Origin: Gordonia hankookensis
GTDB taxonomy: Bacteria > Actinomycetota > Actinomycetes > Mycobacteriales > Mycobacteriaceae
Assembly: GCF_014673215.1 (NCBI RefSeq)
Contig: NZ_JACWMS010000001.1
Span: 1,054,001-1,118,000, forward strand
Direction: 5' to 3'
DNA: 64,000 nucleotides
Made by a program: the position numbers and the translations under genes. How positions within the stretch are numbered: position 1 is the stretch's first letter; each line of letters opens with the position of its first letter. This document shows positions 16,967 through 25,728 of this stretch, piece by piece. The notes beneath the pieces were generated by a model. The model did not search any database. It was not told the origin of the DNA and worked only from the letters and a program-made list of their open reading frames with translations.

Positions 16967-18565
16967 TCACATCCGGAAGACGCCGAAGTTGGACGTGCCC
17001 TCGACCGGGCCACTGTCGATGGCCGAAAGGCACAGCCCCAGAATGGTCCTGGTGTCGCGCGGGTCGATCACGCCGTCGTCGTAGAGCATGCCGGACAGGA
17101 ACGCCGGGACCGACTCGGCCTCGATCTGCGCCTCGATCATCTGCTTCATCGCCGCATCGGCTGATTCGTCGACGGTTCCTCCCCGCGCCTCGGTGGCGGC
17201 CCGGGACACGATGGAGATGACGCCCGCGAGTTGGGCCGCACCCATCACCGCCGACTTCGCGCTGGGCCAGGCGAACAGGAATCGTGGGTCGTAGGCGCGT
17301 CCGCACATGCCGTAGTGCCCGGCACCGTAGCTCGCTCCCATCAGCACCGAGATATGCGGCACGGTGGAGTTGGACACCGCGTTGATCATCATCGAGCCAT
17401 GCTTGATGATGCCGTTCTGCTCGTACTCCTTGCCGACCATGTAACCGGTGGTGTTGTGCAGGAACAACAGTGGCGTATTGCTGCGGTTGGCGAGCTGGAT
17501 GAACTGGGTCGCCTTCTGCGACTCCTGGCTGAACAGCACTCCCTGGGCGTTGGCCAGGATCCCGACCGGATACCCGTGGATGCGGGCCCAACCGGTACAC
17601 AGTGAACTGCCGTAATCCGGTTTGAACTCATCGAAGTCGCTGTCATCGACCACGCGGGCGATCACATCGCGCGGATTGAACGGGATCTTCAGATCCGACG
17701 GGACGATGCCGAGCAACTCCTCGGCGTCGTAACGTGGTTCGAGCACCTCGGCCACCGGACCGGGTCCCTGCTTGCGCCAGTTCAACCGGGACACGATGCG
17801 CCGGCCGAGCCGGACGGCGTCCTGCTCGTCGGCGGCGAAGTAGTCGGCCAGACCCGACTGACGGGCGTGCATCTGGGCACCGCCGAGAGACTCGTCGTCG
17901 CTGTCCTCGCCGGTCGCCATCTTCACCAACGGCGGTCCGCCGAGGAAGACCTTCGACGCGTTCTCGATCATCACGACGTGATCACTCATGCCGGGAACGT
18001 AGGCGCCGCCCGCGGTCGAGTTGCCGAAGACCAGCGCGATGGTCGGTATCCCCGCAGCAGACAGCCTCGTGAGGTCGCGGAACATCCGGCCACCGGGGAC
18101 GAACACCTCCTTCTGGGTGGGCAGGTCGGCCCCGCCGGACTCGACCAGCGAGATCATCGGCAGTCGATTCTGCAGCGCGATGTCGTTGCAGCGCAGAATC
18201 TTCCGTAGCGTCCACGGATTGGACGTGCCGCCTTTGACGGTCGGGTCGTTGGCCACGATCATGCACTCGACGCCTTCGACCACGCCGATGCCGGTGACCG
18301 CCGACGCCCCCACCTGGAAGTCCGAGCCGTACGCCGCCAGCGGGCACAACTCGAGGAACGCCGAGTCCTCGTCGATCAGCATCTCGATGCGCTCGCGGGC
18401 GGTCATCTTGCCACGCTCGCGATGCCGGGCGACGTACTTCTCGCCCCCACCGGCGAGTGCCTTGTCGAACTCGGTCCGGATCTCGACGAGCTTGTCACTC
18501 ATCGACGAACTCGCCGCCCGAAAGTCCTCACCCGCCGGGTCGAGGGTGGATCGGATCGCCGTCAT
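16967..18565 (-). CDS. Acyl-CoA carboxylase beta chain (carboxyltransferase)
   Basis: This 532-residue protein moves the carboxyl group from biotin to an acyl-CoA. It has the carboxyltransferase motifs KGGTSNPWTLRKILR, VESGGADLPTQKEVF, FGNSTAGGAYVPGMSDHVVM, FLHNTTGYMVGKEYEQNGI and SYGAGHYGMCGRAYDPRF, the pattern of methylcrotonyl/geranyl-CoA carboxylases. ATG at 18565 overlaps the stop of the preceding acyl-CoA dehydrogenase gene (ATGA); the open frame to 18724 is an overlap artefact. Together with the alpha chain it would carboxylate a branched 2-enoyl-CoA, either 3-methylcrotonyl-CoA or geranyl-CoA. Confidence 0.93.
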   Translation of the reverse strand: MTAIRSTLDPAGEDFRAASSSMSDKLVEIRTEFDKALAGGGEKYVARHRERGKMTARERIEMLIDEDSAFLELCPLAAYGSDFQVGASAVTGIGVVEGVECMIVANDPTVKGGTSNPWTLRKILRCNDIALQNRLPMISLVESGGADLPTQKEVFVPGGRMFRDLTRLSAAGIPTIALVFGNSTAGGAYVPGMSDHVVMIENASKVFLGGPPLVKMATGEDSDDESLGGAQMHARQSGLADYFAADEQDAVRLGRRIVSRLNWRKQGPGPVAEVLEPRYDAEELLGIVPSDLKIPFNPRDVIARVVDDSDFDEFKPDYGSSLCTGWARIHGYPVGILANAQGVLFSQESQKATQFIQLANRSNTPLLFLHNTTGYMVGKEYEQNGIIKHGSMMINAVSNSTVPHISVLMGASYGAGHYGMCGRAYDPRFLFAWPSAKSAVMGAAQLAGVISIVSRAATEARGGTVDESADAAMKQMIEAQIEAESVPAFLSGMLYDDGVIDPRDTRTILGLCLSAIDSGPVEGTSNFGVFRM

Positions 18566-19722
18566 CGCTGGTACCCCAATCGTTTTGCCGCGAGACCGGA
18601 GAGGATCTCGGTGGTGCCGCCGCCGATACCGATGATCCGCATGTCGCGGTACTGCCGTTCCACCTCGGTGCCGGTCATGTACCCCATCCCGCCGAACAGC
18701 TGAACCGCTTTGTTCGCCACCCACTCGCCGGCCTCGACCGCGGTGTTCTTCGCGAAGCAGACCTCGGCGATCAGATCGTCGTCGGAGGTCACCTTCCGTT
18801 CCACGACGGCGCGGGTGTACGTGCGTGCGATGTCGATGCGGCGGGCCATCTCGGTCACCGCCTCCTGCACCGATTGGCGTGCGATCAAGGGCTTTCCGAA
18901 TGTCTCCCGATCACGGACCCAGTCCAGGGTGAGATCGAGGCACCGTTGCGCGCTCGCGTACGCCTGAACGGCGAGGCCGGATCGCTCGGTGACGAAGGCC
19001 GTCGCGATCTGCGCGAACCCGGAGTTCTCCGCACCCACCAGACCGGCGACCGGTACGCGGGCATCGACAAACGACAGTTCGGCGGTATCCGAACTCCGCC
19101 AACCCATCTTGTCGAGCTTGCGGGTGACGCTGAGTCCTGGTGTGTCCTTCTCGATGACGAGCAGCGAGACGCCGGAAGCGCCCGGGCCACCCGTGCGGAC
19201 CGCGGTCACGACGAAGTCGGCGCGCACGGCGGAGGTGATGTAGGTCTTGGCGCCGTTGACCACGTAGTGATCTCCGTCGCGGACCGCGGACGTGCGCAGG
19301 TGCCCGACGTCGCTGCCCCCGCCCGGCTCGGTGATCGCGAGGCTGCCGATCTTCTCGCCTGCGAGGGTTGGCCGGACCCAACGGTCGATCTGATCGGGAT
19401 CACCGGCCCCGATGAGATGCGGCAGCGCGATGCCGTGGGTGAACAGTGATGCGAACACACCGCCTGCGGCTCCCGCGTAATGGAACTCCTCGCCCAGGAT
19501 CGAGCCGTCGACGAGATCTCCACCGGACCCGCCGACCTCCTCGGGGATTCCCAGACCGAACAGCCCGAGCTTCGCCGCCTCGCGATGCAGGTCGCGCGGG
19601 ATCAACCCGTCGCGCTCCCACTCGTCCTGATGGGGCAGCACGTGGCGCTCCACGAATGCCCTGACAGTGGAACGCAGTTCGAGGCGCTCAGGGGTGTCCC
19701 ACACCGGACTGGTGATCGTCAC
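18562..19722 (-). CDS. Acyl-CoA dehydrogenase
   Basis: This 386-residue acyl-CoA dehydrogenase is the second in the operon. Motifs are IPEEVGGSGGDLVDG, LAITEPGGGSDVGHLRT, DKMGWRSSDTAELSF and the C-terminal LFGGMGYMTGTEVERQYRDMRI. I chose GTG at 19722 because it overlaps the AtuA stop (GTGA) and has AAGGAG upstream; the open frame to 19992 runs into that gene. The helix normally carrying the base of isovaleryl-type enzymes reads TAFVTERSGLA here, with a Glu in the equivalent place. It probably oxidises a different chain length from the other dehydrogenase of this operon (inference). Confidence 0.9.
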   Translation of the reverse strand: MTITSPVWDTPERLELRSTVRAFVERHVLPHQDEWERDGLIPRDLHREAAKLGLFGLGIPEEVGGSGGDLVDGSILGEEFHYAGAAGGVFASLFTHGIALPHLIGAGDPDQIDRWVRPTLAGEKIGSLAITEPGGGSDVGHLRTSAVRDGDHYVVNGAKTYITSAVRADFVVTAVRTGGPGASGVSLLVIEKDTPGLSVTRKLDKMGWRSSDTAELSFVDARVPVAGLVGAENSGFAQIATAFVTERSGLAVQAYASAQRCLDLTLDWVRDRETFGKPLIARQSVQEAVTEMARRIDIARTYTRAVVERKVTSDDDLIAEVCFAKNTAVEAGEWVANKAVQLFGGMGYMTGTEVERQYRDMRIIGIGGGTTEILSGLAAKRLGYQR

Positions 19723-21449
19723 TTGCTCTCCTTGCTGTTCGTGAAGGCGATCGGGATGGGCACCGGACGCGAGCGCAGCCACTCGCCCATGCCCTTGGCC
19801 TGTGGATCGAATCGGACGTTTTCGGCGACCCCGCGTCCGAGCACACCGTCGATCACGAAGTTGACCGCATTGAGGTTCGGGAGTCGGTGACGCCGCACCG
19901 GGAGATCGGCGATCTCGGGCAGCAGCTTTCGGAGCAGGTCGACGTCGAGGGTGCTGTCGAGCCAGGGGAACTGCTCCGGGTCGCGCACCCACACCCCGAT
20001 GTTCGCGCTTCCGCCCTTGTCACCGCTGCGCGCGCCTGCCACCGTGCCCAGCGGCAGCGACGCCGTCGGGCCCCAGTCCGCGGAGGTCTCTGCCGGCCCG
20101 TCGTCGGAGTCCTCGGGCACCTCGGCGCGTAAGGGGCTCGGCGGGATACGTTCGACCACACCGGTTTGCAGGGCCACGCGGTGGTCGACAGCCGTGGCAT
20201 CCACGTACCCCGGCTCGAACACGCCGTAGGGGTTGCCGTGTCCGGGAGGTGCGGTCGCCGCGAACCCGGGATAACTTGCGAGCGCGAGTTCGATGGCAGT
20301 CGACGAGAAAGCCCGGCCGACCTTCTTCGCGTCGGGATCACGCACCACGCAGCGGAGCAGCGCACTCGCCTGTTCTTCCGTCTCGGCATCCGGACGGTCG
20401 AGTCGCGAGAGTTCCCAGTCGATCTCGGCGGGCGCGGTGGGCAGGGCCGCCGTGAACTGATCCTTGAACAGCTCGGCCTTCGCCTCGATGTCGAGCCCGG
20501 TGAGGATGAGGGTGATCTCGTTGCGCACTCCGGCAAGGCTGTTCAGCGACACCTTGGTGGTCGCCGATGGCGCTTCGCCCCGCACGCCGCCGATGGCCAC
20601 CCGATCGTCGCCTGCCTGCGCGAGCTCGATGGTGTCGAGCCGCGTGGTGACGTCGGGACCCAGGTACCGAGGTCCGCCGACCTCGTAGAGCAGTTGCGCG
20701 GTGACCGTCCCGACGGTGACCGCGCCGCCGGTCCCGGGGTGCTTGGTGATCACCGACGACCCGTCGGCGGCGACCTCCGCGATCGGGAAGCCGAGGTGAC
20801 CCATCCGGGGCAACTCACGGAAGAACGAGTAATTGCCCCCGGTCGCCTGGGCGCCGCATTCGATGATGTGCCCCGCCACCACCGCACCGGCGAGTGCGTC
20901 CAGATCGTGGTATTCCCAGCCGAATTCACTGGCTGCCGGACCGACGGTGAGTGACGCGTCGGTGACCCGGCCGGTCACCACGATCTCGGCGCCGGCGTCG
21001 AGCGCGGTCTTGATCCCGAACGCTCCGAGATAGGCATTGGCGGTGAGGGGGTCCCCGAGTTGCAGCTCGGCTGCGCGGTCGAGGAGGTCGTCGCCGTCGA
21101 CAAAAGCGATGTCGGCGCTGATGCCCAACCTCTCCGCGAGTTCACGCAGCGCCACCGCGAGCCCGTGCGGATTGAGACCACCGGCATTGGTGACGATGCG
21201 AACGCCCTTGTCGATGGCGAGACCGAGACAGTCCTCCATCTGACGCAGGAATGTCTTGGCATAGCCCGATCTCGGGTCCTTCATCCGGTCCCGGCCGAGG
21301 ATCAGCATGGTCAGCTCGGCCAGGTAGTCACCGGTCACATAGTCCAGATCGCCACCCTCGAGCATCTCCCGCATCGCGGAGAATCGGTCGCCGTAGAAGC
21401 CGGAGGCATTGCCGATCCGGACGATCCTGCCTGCATTCGTGTCGGGCAT
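19719..21449 (-). CDS. AtuA-family protein (DUF1446)
   Basis: This 576-residue protein has the sequence of the AtuA family: IGNASGFYGDRFSA at the N-terminus, YVTGDYLAELTM, VTNAGGLNPHG, DGDDLLDR, VTGRVTDASLT and, near the C-terminus, ARSGDKGGSANIGV. AtuA is required for citronellol and geraniol use in Pseudomonas, yet its biochemical role is unknown. The C-terminal 100 residues form a separate AtuA-like ferredoxin-fold part. The gene is second in the operon, 3 bp after the TIGR03084-type gene, and overlaps the next gene by GTGA. Its presence with a carboxylase and glutaconyl-CoA hydratase-like protein is the main evidence for an acyclic-terpene or leucine-type pathway. Confidence 0.9.
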   Translation of the reverse strand: MPDTNAGRIVRIGNASGFYGDRFSAMREMLEGGDLDYVTGDYLAELTMLILGRDRMKDPRSGYAKTFLRQMEDCLGLAIDKGVRIVTNAGGLNPHGLAVALRELAERLGISADIAFVDGDDLLDRAAELQLGDPLTANAYLGAFGIKTALDAGAEIVVTGRVTDASLTVGPAASEFGWEYHDLDALAGAVVAGHIIECGAQATGGNYSFFRELPRMGHLGFPIAEVAADGSSVITKHPGTGGAVTVGTVTAQLLYEVGGPRYLGPDVTTRLDTIELAQAGDDRVAIGGVRGEAPSATTKVSLNSLAGVRNEITLILTGLDIEAKAELFKDQFTAALPTAPAEIDWELSRLDRPDAETEEQASALLRCVVRDPDAKKVGRAFSSTAIELALASYPGFAATAPPGHGNPYGVFEPGYVDATAVDHRVALQTGVVERIPPSPLRAEVPEDSDDGPAETSADWGPTASLPLGTVAGARSGDKGGSANIGVWVRDPEQFPWLDSTLDVDLLRKLLPEIADLPVRRHRLPNLNAVNFVIDGVLGRGVAENVRFDPQAKGMGEWLRSRPVPIPIAFTNSKESK

Positions 21450-21452
21450 GAC

Positions 21453-22256
21453 TCAGTGGACCTCTCGTTCAGCAGTGGTCGACGGCCTCCCCGGTCCGGG
21501 TGGTCCGGCGAAGGCCTGGGCGATGCCCGCCCATCGCGTCGCGTCGGAGCCGATGATCTCCAGATCGAGATCCGCCAACGCACGTCGCTGGGTCACCAAC
21601 TGGCAGAAGTCGATTGCCGGCCCGCGCACGACCTCGGCTGCGTCGTCGGGCCCCCAGGTCCACACGTCGCCCGACGGCGCGGTGATCTCATATCGGAACG
21701 GCGTGGCCGGTGGCGTCAGTCCGTTGACCGCGTAGGCGAAATCCCTGGTGCGGACACCGATGTGGACGACACCCCGGATCCGGTCGGTGGGCACCATCGT
21801 CACGCCCAATGCGTCCGCGACGTCGAGACCGTGTGCCCAGGTCTCCATCAATCGTGCCGTCGCCATCGACGCCGCTGACATCGGCGGGCCGAACCACGGG
21901 ATCTTCACACCGTCGGGGACGGCACACAGTGCGTCGGCGAGGTTCACACGCGCAGTCCGCCAGCCCTCGAGATTGTGTGTGGGTGACGCGGTCGCCCCCT
22001 CCTCGGCTGCCTCGTCGACAAAACCCGTCGGGTTGTCGGCAGCCTTCTCGAGGGCCGCGCCGAAGGCATCCGGGTCCGTTGCGGCCATGGTCGCCATCCG
22101 GTCGGTCCACGACAGGTGGGCGATCTGATGCGCCACCGACCATCCGGCCGCAGGCGTCGGCAGCGCCCACTCGGAATCGTCCAGAGCGGCGACCAGGGTG
22201 TCGAGCTCCGCCGATTGCGCCGTCAGATCTGCTACGAGCCCCTCCACTATCGACAT
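21453..22256 (-). CDS. TIGR03084-type putative metal-binding protein
   Basis: This 267-residue protein starts [15 protein letters not shown] and has the four-helix DinB/mycothiol-dependent isomerase pattern with histidines placed for a metal site ([14 protein letters not shown] near residue 42, [14 protein letters not shown] near 160). I recognise the TIGR03084 group found in mycolic-acid actinobacteria; the reaction is unknown but may use mycothiol. I chose ATG at 22256; the open frame to 22322 crosses the palindromic operator. It is the first gene of the operon, so translation begins about 33 bases after the operator. Confidence 0.8.
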   Translation of the reverse strand: MSIVEGLVADLTAQSAELDTLVAALDDSEWALPTPAAGWSVAHQIAHLSWTDRMATMAATDPDAFGAALEKAADNPTGFVDEAAEEGATASPTHNLEGWRTARVNLADALCAVPDGVKIPWFGPPMSAASMATARLMETWAHGLDVADALGVTMVPTDRIRGVVHIGVRTRDFAYAVNGLTPPATPFRYEITAPSGDVWTWGPDDAAEVVRGPAIDFCQLVTQRRALADLDLEIIGSDATRWAGIAQAFAGPPGPGRPSTTAEREVH

Positions 22257-22288
22257 GCGATCAGGGTCACACAGCCCGCCAGAAAAAT

Positions 22289-22304
22289 CAATCACGCGTG
22301 ATTG
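22289..22304. promoter_or_regulatory. Perfect 16-bp palindrome, likely TetR operator of the atu/liu-like operon
   Basis: CAATCACGCGTGATTG is its own reverse complement and is flanked by A/T runs on both sides. It lies 33 bp before the first gene of the eight-gene operon whose last gene encodes a TetR repressor. Position and symmetry fit a TetR operator; direct proof is lacking. Confidence 0.75.
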
Positions 22305-22409
22305 TTTTTGCGCCGGCCGCACCCCAAATGCGCGACGAATCCGGTGCTTTGTCGACGGCGAGGAATCGACGTTGCTGTCGGCGGGATCTCGGTTGCCGTC
22401 GGCGGGCGG

Positions 22410-23342
22410 TCAGCGGTAGTGGACGTCCGCGGAGCAGCGACTGAGCAGCGTCCCGTCGTGCGCATGCATGGCGGCGTCGAACGACGCGACCCGACGACCG
22501 ATCTTCACCGGCGTCACCTCGACGACGACGTCGGCGCCCTGCACCGCAGGCGACCGGAGAAAGCAGATCGCCAGATCGGCGACCTGGTAGTCGCGTCCGG
22601 CCGCCGCGTTCGCCTGGCCGGCAAACGAGCATCCCTGCGCGACGGCGGCAGCGATGATGCCGCCGTGCATCGTGCCGAACACGTTGCCCATCCACGGTTC
22701 GGTGCCCACGGTGAAACGCACACCGGTGCCGAGCGGGTGATCGACGGTGTCGACCCGACCGTTGAGCAGTTCGGTCAGATTGCCCGCGGCACGCGTACCC
22801 GCGGCGATCTGCTCGATGATCACCCGGCCATCGAGACCGGGCTCGATGGCCGGCGGCAGCGGCAGCCCCGGTAGGTCGGAGTTGCCGGGTGGAGCCGCTG
22901 CGCCCCGATCGCCGGTCGGGTTGTGGTCGAAGGTCCGACCCACTGCGACGTTGCGAGCGGTTCCAGAAGAGCAGATCCGGCCCGTCGACGTCACGATGTC
23001 GACGCGGGTGGTCCCGAATGCCTCGTCGTGCATGAGGAGTTCGGCATTCGCCGTCAGCCGGTCCCCCACATCGACACCACCCTGCATCGAGATGGCGAGA
23101 CGGGCCTGCACGCATGGCGACCCGTCCGGATCGGAGGCGAAGTACGGCAGGCCACCGAGGTGATCGAACAACACCGCGAGCGCCGGTAGATCGATTCGGC
23201 CGCGGTGGTCCACGAGGTCCGTACTCACCTGCTGCTCGGCGCGCACGGTCGTCGGTCCGGTGGTCGCGACATTTCCGATGCCGAACGCCGTGACGGGATC
23301 GCGCGGCACGATGCGAGTGGATGAGGCCCTGTCGACAACCAT
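22410..23342 (-). CDS. Double-hotdog PaaI-type thioesterase
   Basis: This 310-residue protein appears to hold two hotdog domains. The second has the PaaI signature NVFGTMHGGIIAAAVAQG and ends in ADVHYR. The first (residues about 30-150) includes DLPALAVLFDHLGGLPYF and a RVDIVTSTGRI segment. Such proteins hydrolyse acyl-CoA or aryl-CoA thioesters. I chose ATG at 23342 (MVVDRASSTR) with AGGA 8 bases upstream; the open frame to 23678 is low-complexity. It may serve the adjacent acyl-CoA pathways, but it lies on its own transcription unit. Confidence 0.8.
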   Translation of the reverse strand: MVVDRASSTRIVPRDPVTAFGIGNVATTGPTTVRAEQQVSTDLVDHRGRIDLPALAVLFDHLGGLPYFASDPDGSPCVQARLAISMQGGVDVGDRLTANAELLMHDEAFGTTRVDIVTSTGRICSSGTARNVAVGRTFDHNPTGDRGAAAPPGNSDLPGLPLPPAIEPGLDGRVIIEQIAAGTRAAGNLTELLNGRVDTVDHPLGTGVRFTVGTEPWMGNVFGTMHGGIIAAAVAQGCSFAGQANAAAGRDYQVADLAICFLRSPAVQGADVVVEVTPVKIGRRVASFDAAMHAHDGTLLSRCSADVHYR

Positions 23343-23575
23343 GTCTACGGTCCTATCAGCACAAGCATCCGACCGACGAACCGAGCGGACGCTCGGACGA
23401 GCAGATGAGACACCATTCACATCTGGTGTCCTCACCAGCACCTCCCGCCCCGCAGGCAACCCCCCGCGGCAGTCTCGGATCCATAACAGAACCTGCGCAC
23501 ATCTGTACGCCCAGACCCCGCTCCGACACCCTGACAGACACGGAACGTGCTCGATCGGACTGGAGGGAACCTCAG

Positions 23576-24046
23576 ATGACGGGACGTCGGACAACGATTC
23601 GGGCCGCCGCCTGCGCAGCCGCGGCCGCCGGCATGGCGATCGGCGTGATCGCGGGCGGTGGAACCGCGAATGCGGCACCGAAGATGCTGCGGGTCGACCA
23701 GGTGCCGAATGTGGGCGTCACCGTCGACCGGAACGGGCTCTCCGGCGGCTTCGCTGCCACCCTCGCGGCCACCGCCACAGGTGCCGACACCACCCGACTG
23801 CGGATTCTGCCGGTGGGCGACGCATGCTCGCGCAATCTCGGCCAGACGCGGGTCGCCATCACGTGGCGGAACGAACGCACGAACCACACCGACGACGTCG
23901 TGTTCGCCACGTGCACCGCGGGCAAACCATCGCCGGGGGCCGAGATCCGCGCCGGTCACGGCCGCATCTCCTTCACCACCACCATCATCGGCAAGGCTGA
24001 TCGTGCCTTCACCGTGACACCCGGCGTCGGATGGTTCATCCGCTGA
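23576..24046 (+). CDS. Small secreted protein of unknown function
   Basis: This 156-residue protein starts MTGRRTTIRAAACAAAAAGM and has a twin-arginine-free Sec-type signal peptide with likely cleavage after TANA. The mature domain (about 125 residues) contains two cysteines (GDACSRNLG and VVFATCTAG) that could form one disulphide. It has alternating polar-hydrophobic strands typical of a small beta-sandwich. GGAGGG (23562-23567) fixes the start. I recognise no family. It diverges from the thioesterase gene across a 233-bp gap in which I see only a short inverted repeat (CCGAGC-GGAC-GCTCGG at 23381-23396). Confidence 0.75.
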   Translation: MTGRRTTIRAAACAAAAAGMAIGVIAGGGTANAAPKMLRVDQVPNVGVTVDRNGLSGGFAATLAATATGADTTRLRILPVGDACSRNLGQTRVAITWRNERTNHTDDVVFATCTAGKPSPGAEIRAGHGRISFTTTIIGKADRAFTVTPGVGWFIR

Positions 24047-24081
24047 ACACAGCGGCCGCCGGGCCACGAGTAGACATTTTT

Positions 24082-24120
24082 CAGAATGTGTTCACAAGAA
24101 ATGAGAACACGTTCTAGAGT
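24082..24120 (+). promoter_or_regulatory. KstR-like operator over a leaderless promoter
   Basis: GAGAACACGTTCTA (24103-24116) matches the published KstR palindrome TAGAACGTGTTCTA (read in either direction) at 13 of 14 positions. A weaker related element, CAGAATGTGTTCAC (24082-24095), lies 21 bp upstream, two helical turns away. A -10-like TAGAGT (24115-24120) overlaps the strong site and ends 6 bases before the ATG at 24127. Repressor binding here would block a leaderless transcript. Confidence 0.7.
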
Positions 24121-24126
24121 GGCGGC

Positions 24127-25722
24127 ATGGCCGAGACCGTGACCCAGCTCCTGCAGGAGCGCGCAGACGACGACAACCTGGCGATCACCTACGAGGGCAG
24201 TCAGTGGTCCTGGCGCGAGTACGTCACCGACGCCAAGCGCGCTGCCGCAGCGGTGCTCGGCCTCGCCGATCCCACGCGTCCCATGCATGTTGGCGCCCTG
24301 CTCGGCAACACGCCGGACATGCTCATCGCGCTGGCCGCAGGGGCCCTCGGCGGATATGTGACGGTCGGCGTGAACAACACCCGCAGGGGCGACGGACTCG
24401 CCGCCGACATCCTCCGGGCCGACTGCCAGATCCTGATCACCGACGCCGAGCACCGTCCGCTGCTCGACGGTCTGGACCTCCCGGGCGTGCAGATCCTCGA
24501 CACCTCGACACCCGCCTGGGACACGGCAACCTCCACCGCAGGCGAACTCGTCCCCCACTCGGTACCCACCGCGACCGACACCTTCATGCTGATCTTCACC
24601 TCCGGCACCAGCGGCAACCCGAAGCCGGTCCGGTTCGCGCACATGATGATCCCGTTCGCCGGACCGGTTCTCGCGGACAAATACAGCATCGGGCCCGGCG
24701 ACGTCTGCTACTTGTCGATGCCGCTGTTCCACTCGGCAGCACTGATGGGCGGCTACTGCGTTGCGCTATGTGGCGGTGCCGCCATCGCGCCGGCGAAGTT
24801 CTCGGCGTCGACGTTCCTCCATGACATCCGGCGCTACCACGCCACGTACATGAACTACGTCGGCAAACCGCTGGCCTACATCCTCGCGACCGAGGAACGA
24901 CCCGACGACACCGACAACCCGCTGCGAGTCGCCTTCGGCAACGAGGCAACCGACCGCGACATCAACGACTTCTCCACACGGTTCGGCTGCACTGTCTGGG
25001 ACGGTTTCGGCTCGACCGAACTCGCCATCATCATCACTCGCGAACCCGGCACCCCAGAGGGATCGATCGGCCGGGGATTTGCCAATGTGGCGGTGTACAA
25101 CTCGGAGACACTCACCGAATGTCCCCGGGTCGAGTTCGACGAGAACGGCGCCCTGGCCAACGCCGACGACGCGATCGGCGAGTTGGTGAACGTCGATGGC
25201 GCAGGCATGTTCATGGGCTACTACAACGACGAGGAATCCACCAGCGAGCGCCTGCGGCACGGCATGTACTGGTCGGGCGATCTCGCGTACAAAGACGCCG
25301 AGGGCTGGATCTACCTGGCCGGACGCACCGGCGACTGGATGCGGGTGGACGGTGAGAACCTGGCCGCCGGGCCGATCGAACGCATCCTGCTCCGCCTTCC
25401 GGAGGTCAACCGCGTCGCGATCTATGCGGTCCCCGACGAGCACGTCGGCGACGCGGTGATGGCCGCCGTCGTCCTCCAGGACGACGAGGAACTCACCCCC
25501 GAACGATTCGCCGAACAGCTTGCCGCACAGGCAGACCTGTCCCCCAAGGCGTGGCCGCGCTATGTGCGGATCGCCGGCGACCTGCCGACCACGGCAACCA
25601 ACAAGATCCTGAAGCGGGAACTCAAGAAGGAGGGCCCGAGCGCGGGCGACGGCACGCTCTGGGTGCGCGAGGGCCGATCGAGGGACTACGTCGTCGTCGG
25701 CGCCTCGACGGCCGCGGTCTGA
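24127..25722 (+). CDS. Acyl-CoA ligase, FadD17-like
   Basis: This 531-residue adenylate-forming enzyme activates a carboxylic acid to its CoA thioester. Motifs in order are the P-loop FTSGTSGNPKPV, the substrate pocket region YMNYVGKPLAYIL, WDGFGSTE, GRTGDWMRVDGENL and the C-terminal catalytic Lys in TNKILKREL. The sequence resembles FadD17 of M. tuberculosis, a member of the KstR steroid side-chain regulon; this comparison is from memory. It is the first gene of a three-gene operon and appears leaderless under a KstR-like operator, which supports a sterol-derived acid as substrate. Confidence 0.88.
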   Translation: MAETVTQLLQERADDDNLAITYEGSQWSWREYVTDAKRAAAAVLGLADPTRPMHVGALLGNTPDMLIALAAGALGGYVTVGVNNTRRGDGLAADILRADCQILITDAEHRPLLDGLDLPGVQILDTSTPAWDTATSTAGELVPHSVPTATDTFMLIFTSGTSGNPKPVRFAHMMIPFAGPVLADKYSIGPGDVCYLSMPLFHSAALMGGYCVALCGGAAIAPAKFSASTFLHDIRRYHATYMNYVGKPLAYILATEERPDDTDNPLRVAFGNEATDRDINDFSTRFGCTVWDGFGSTELAIIITREPGTPEGSIGRGFANVAVYNSETLTECPRVEFDENGALANADDAIGELVNVDGAGMFMGYYNDEESTSERLRHGMYWSGDLAYKDAEGWIYLAGRTGDWMRVDGENLAAGPIERILLRLPEVNRVAIYAVPDEHVGDAVMAAVVLQDDEELTPERFAEQLAAQADLSPKAWPRYVRIAGDLPTTATNKILKRELKKEGPSAGDGTLWVREGRSRDYVVVGASTAAV

Positions 25723-25728
25723 GGACCG

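Noticed and set aside
16967..18724. Longer start for the carboxylase beta chain at 18724
   Set aside because: The extra 53 residues lie inside the preceding acyl-CoA dehydrogenase gene; ATG 18565 fits the family and the ATGA overlap.
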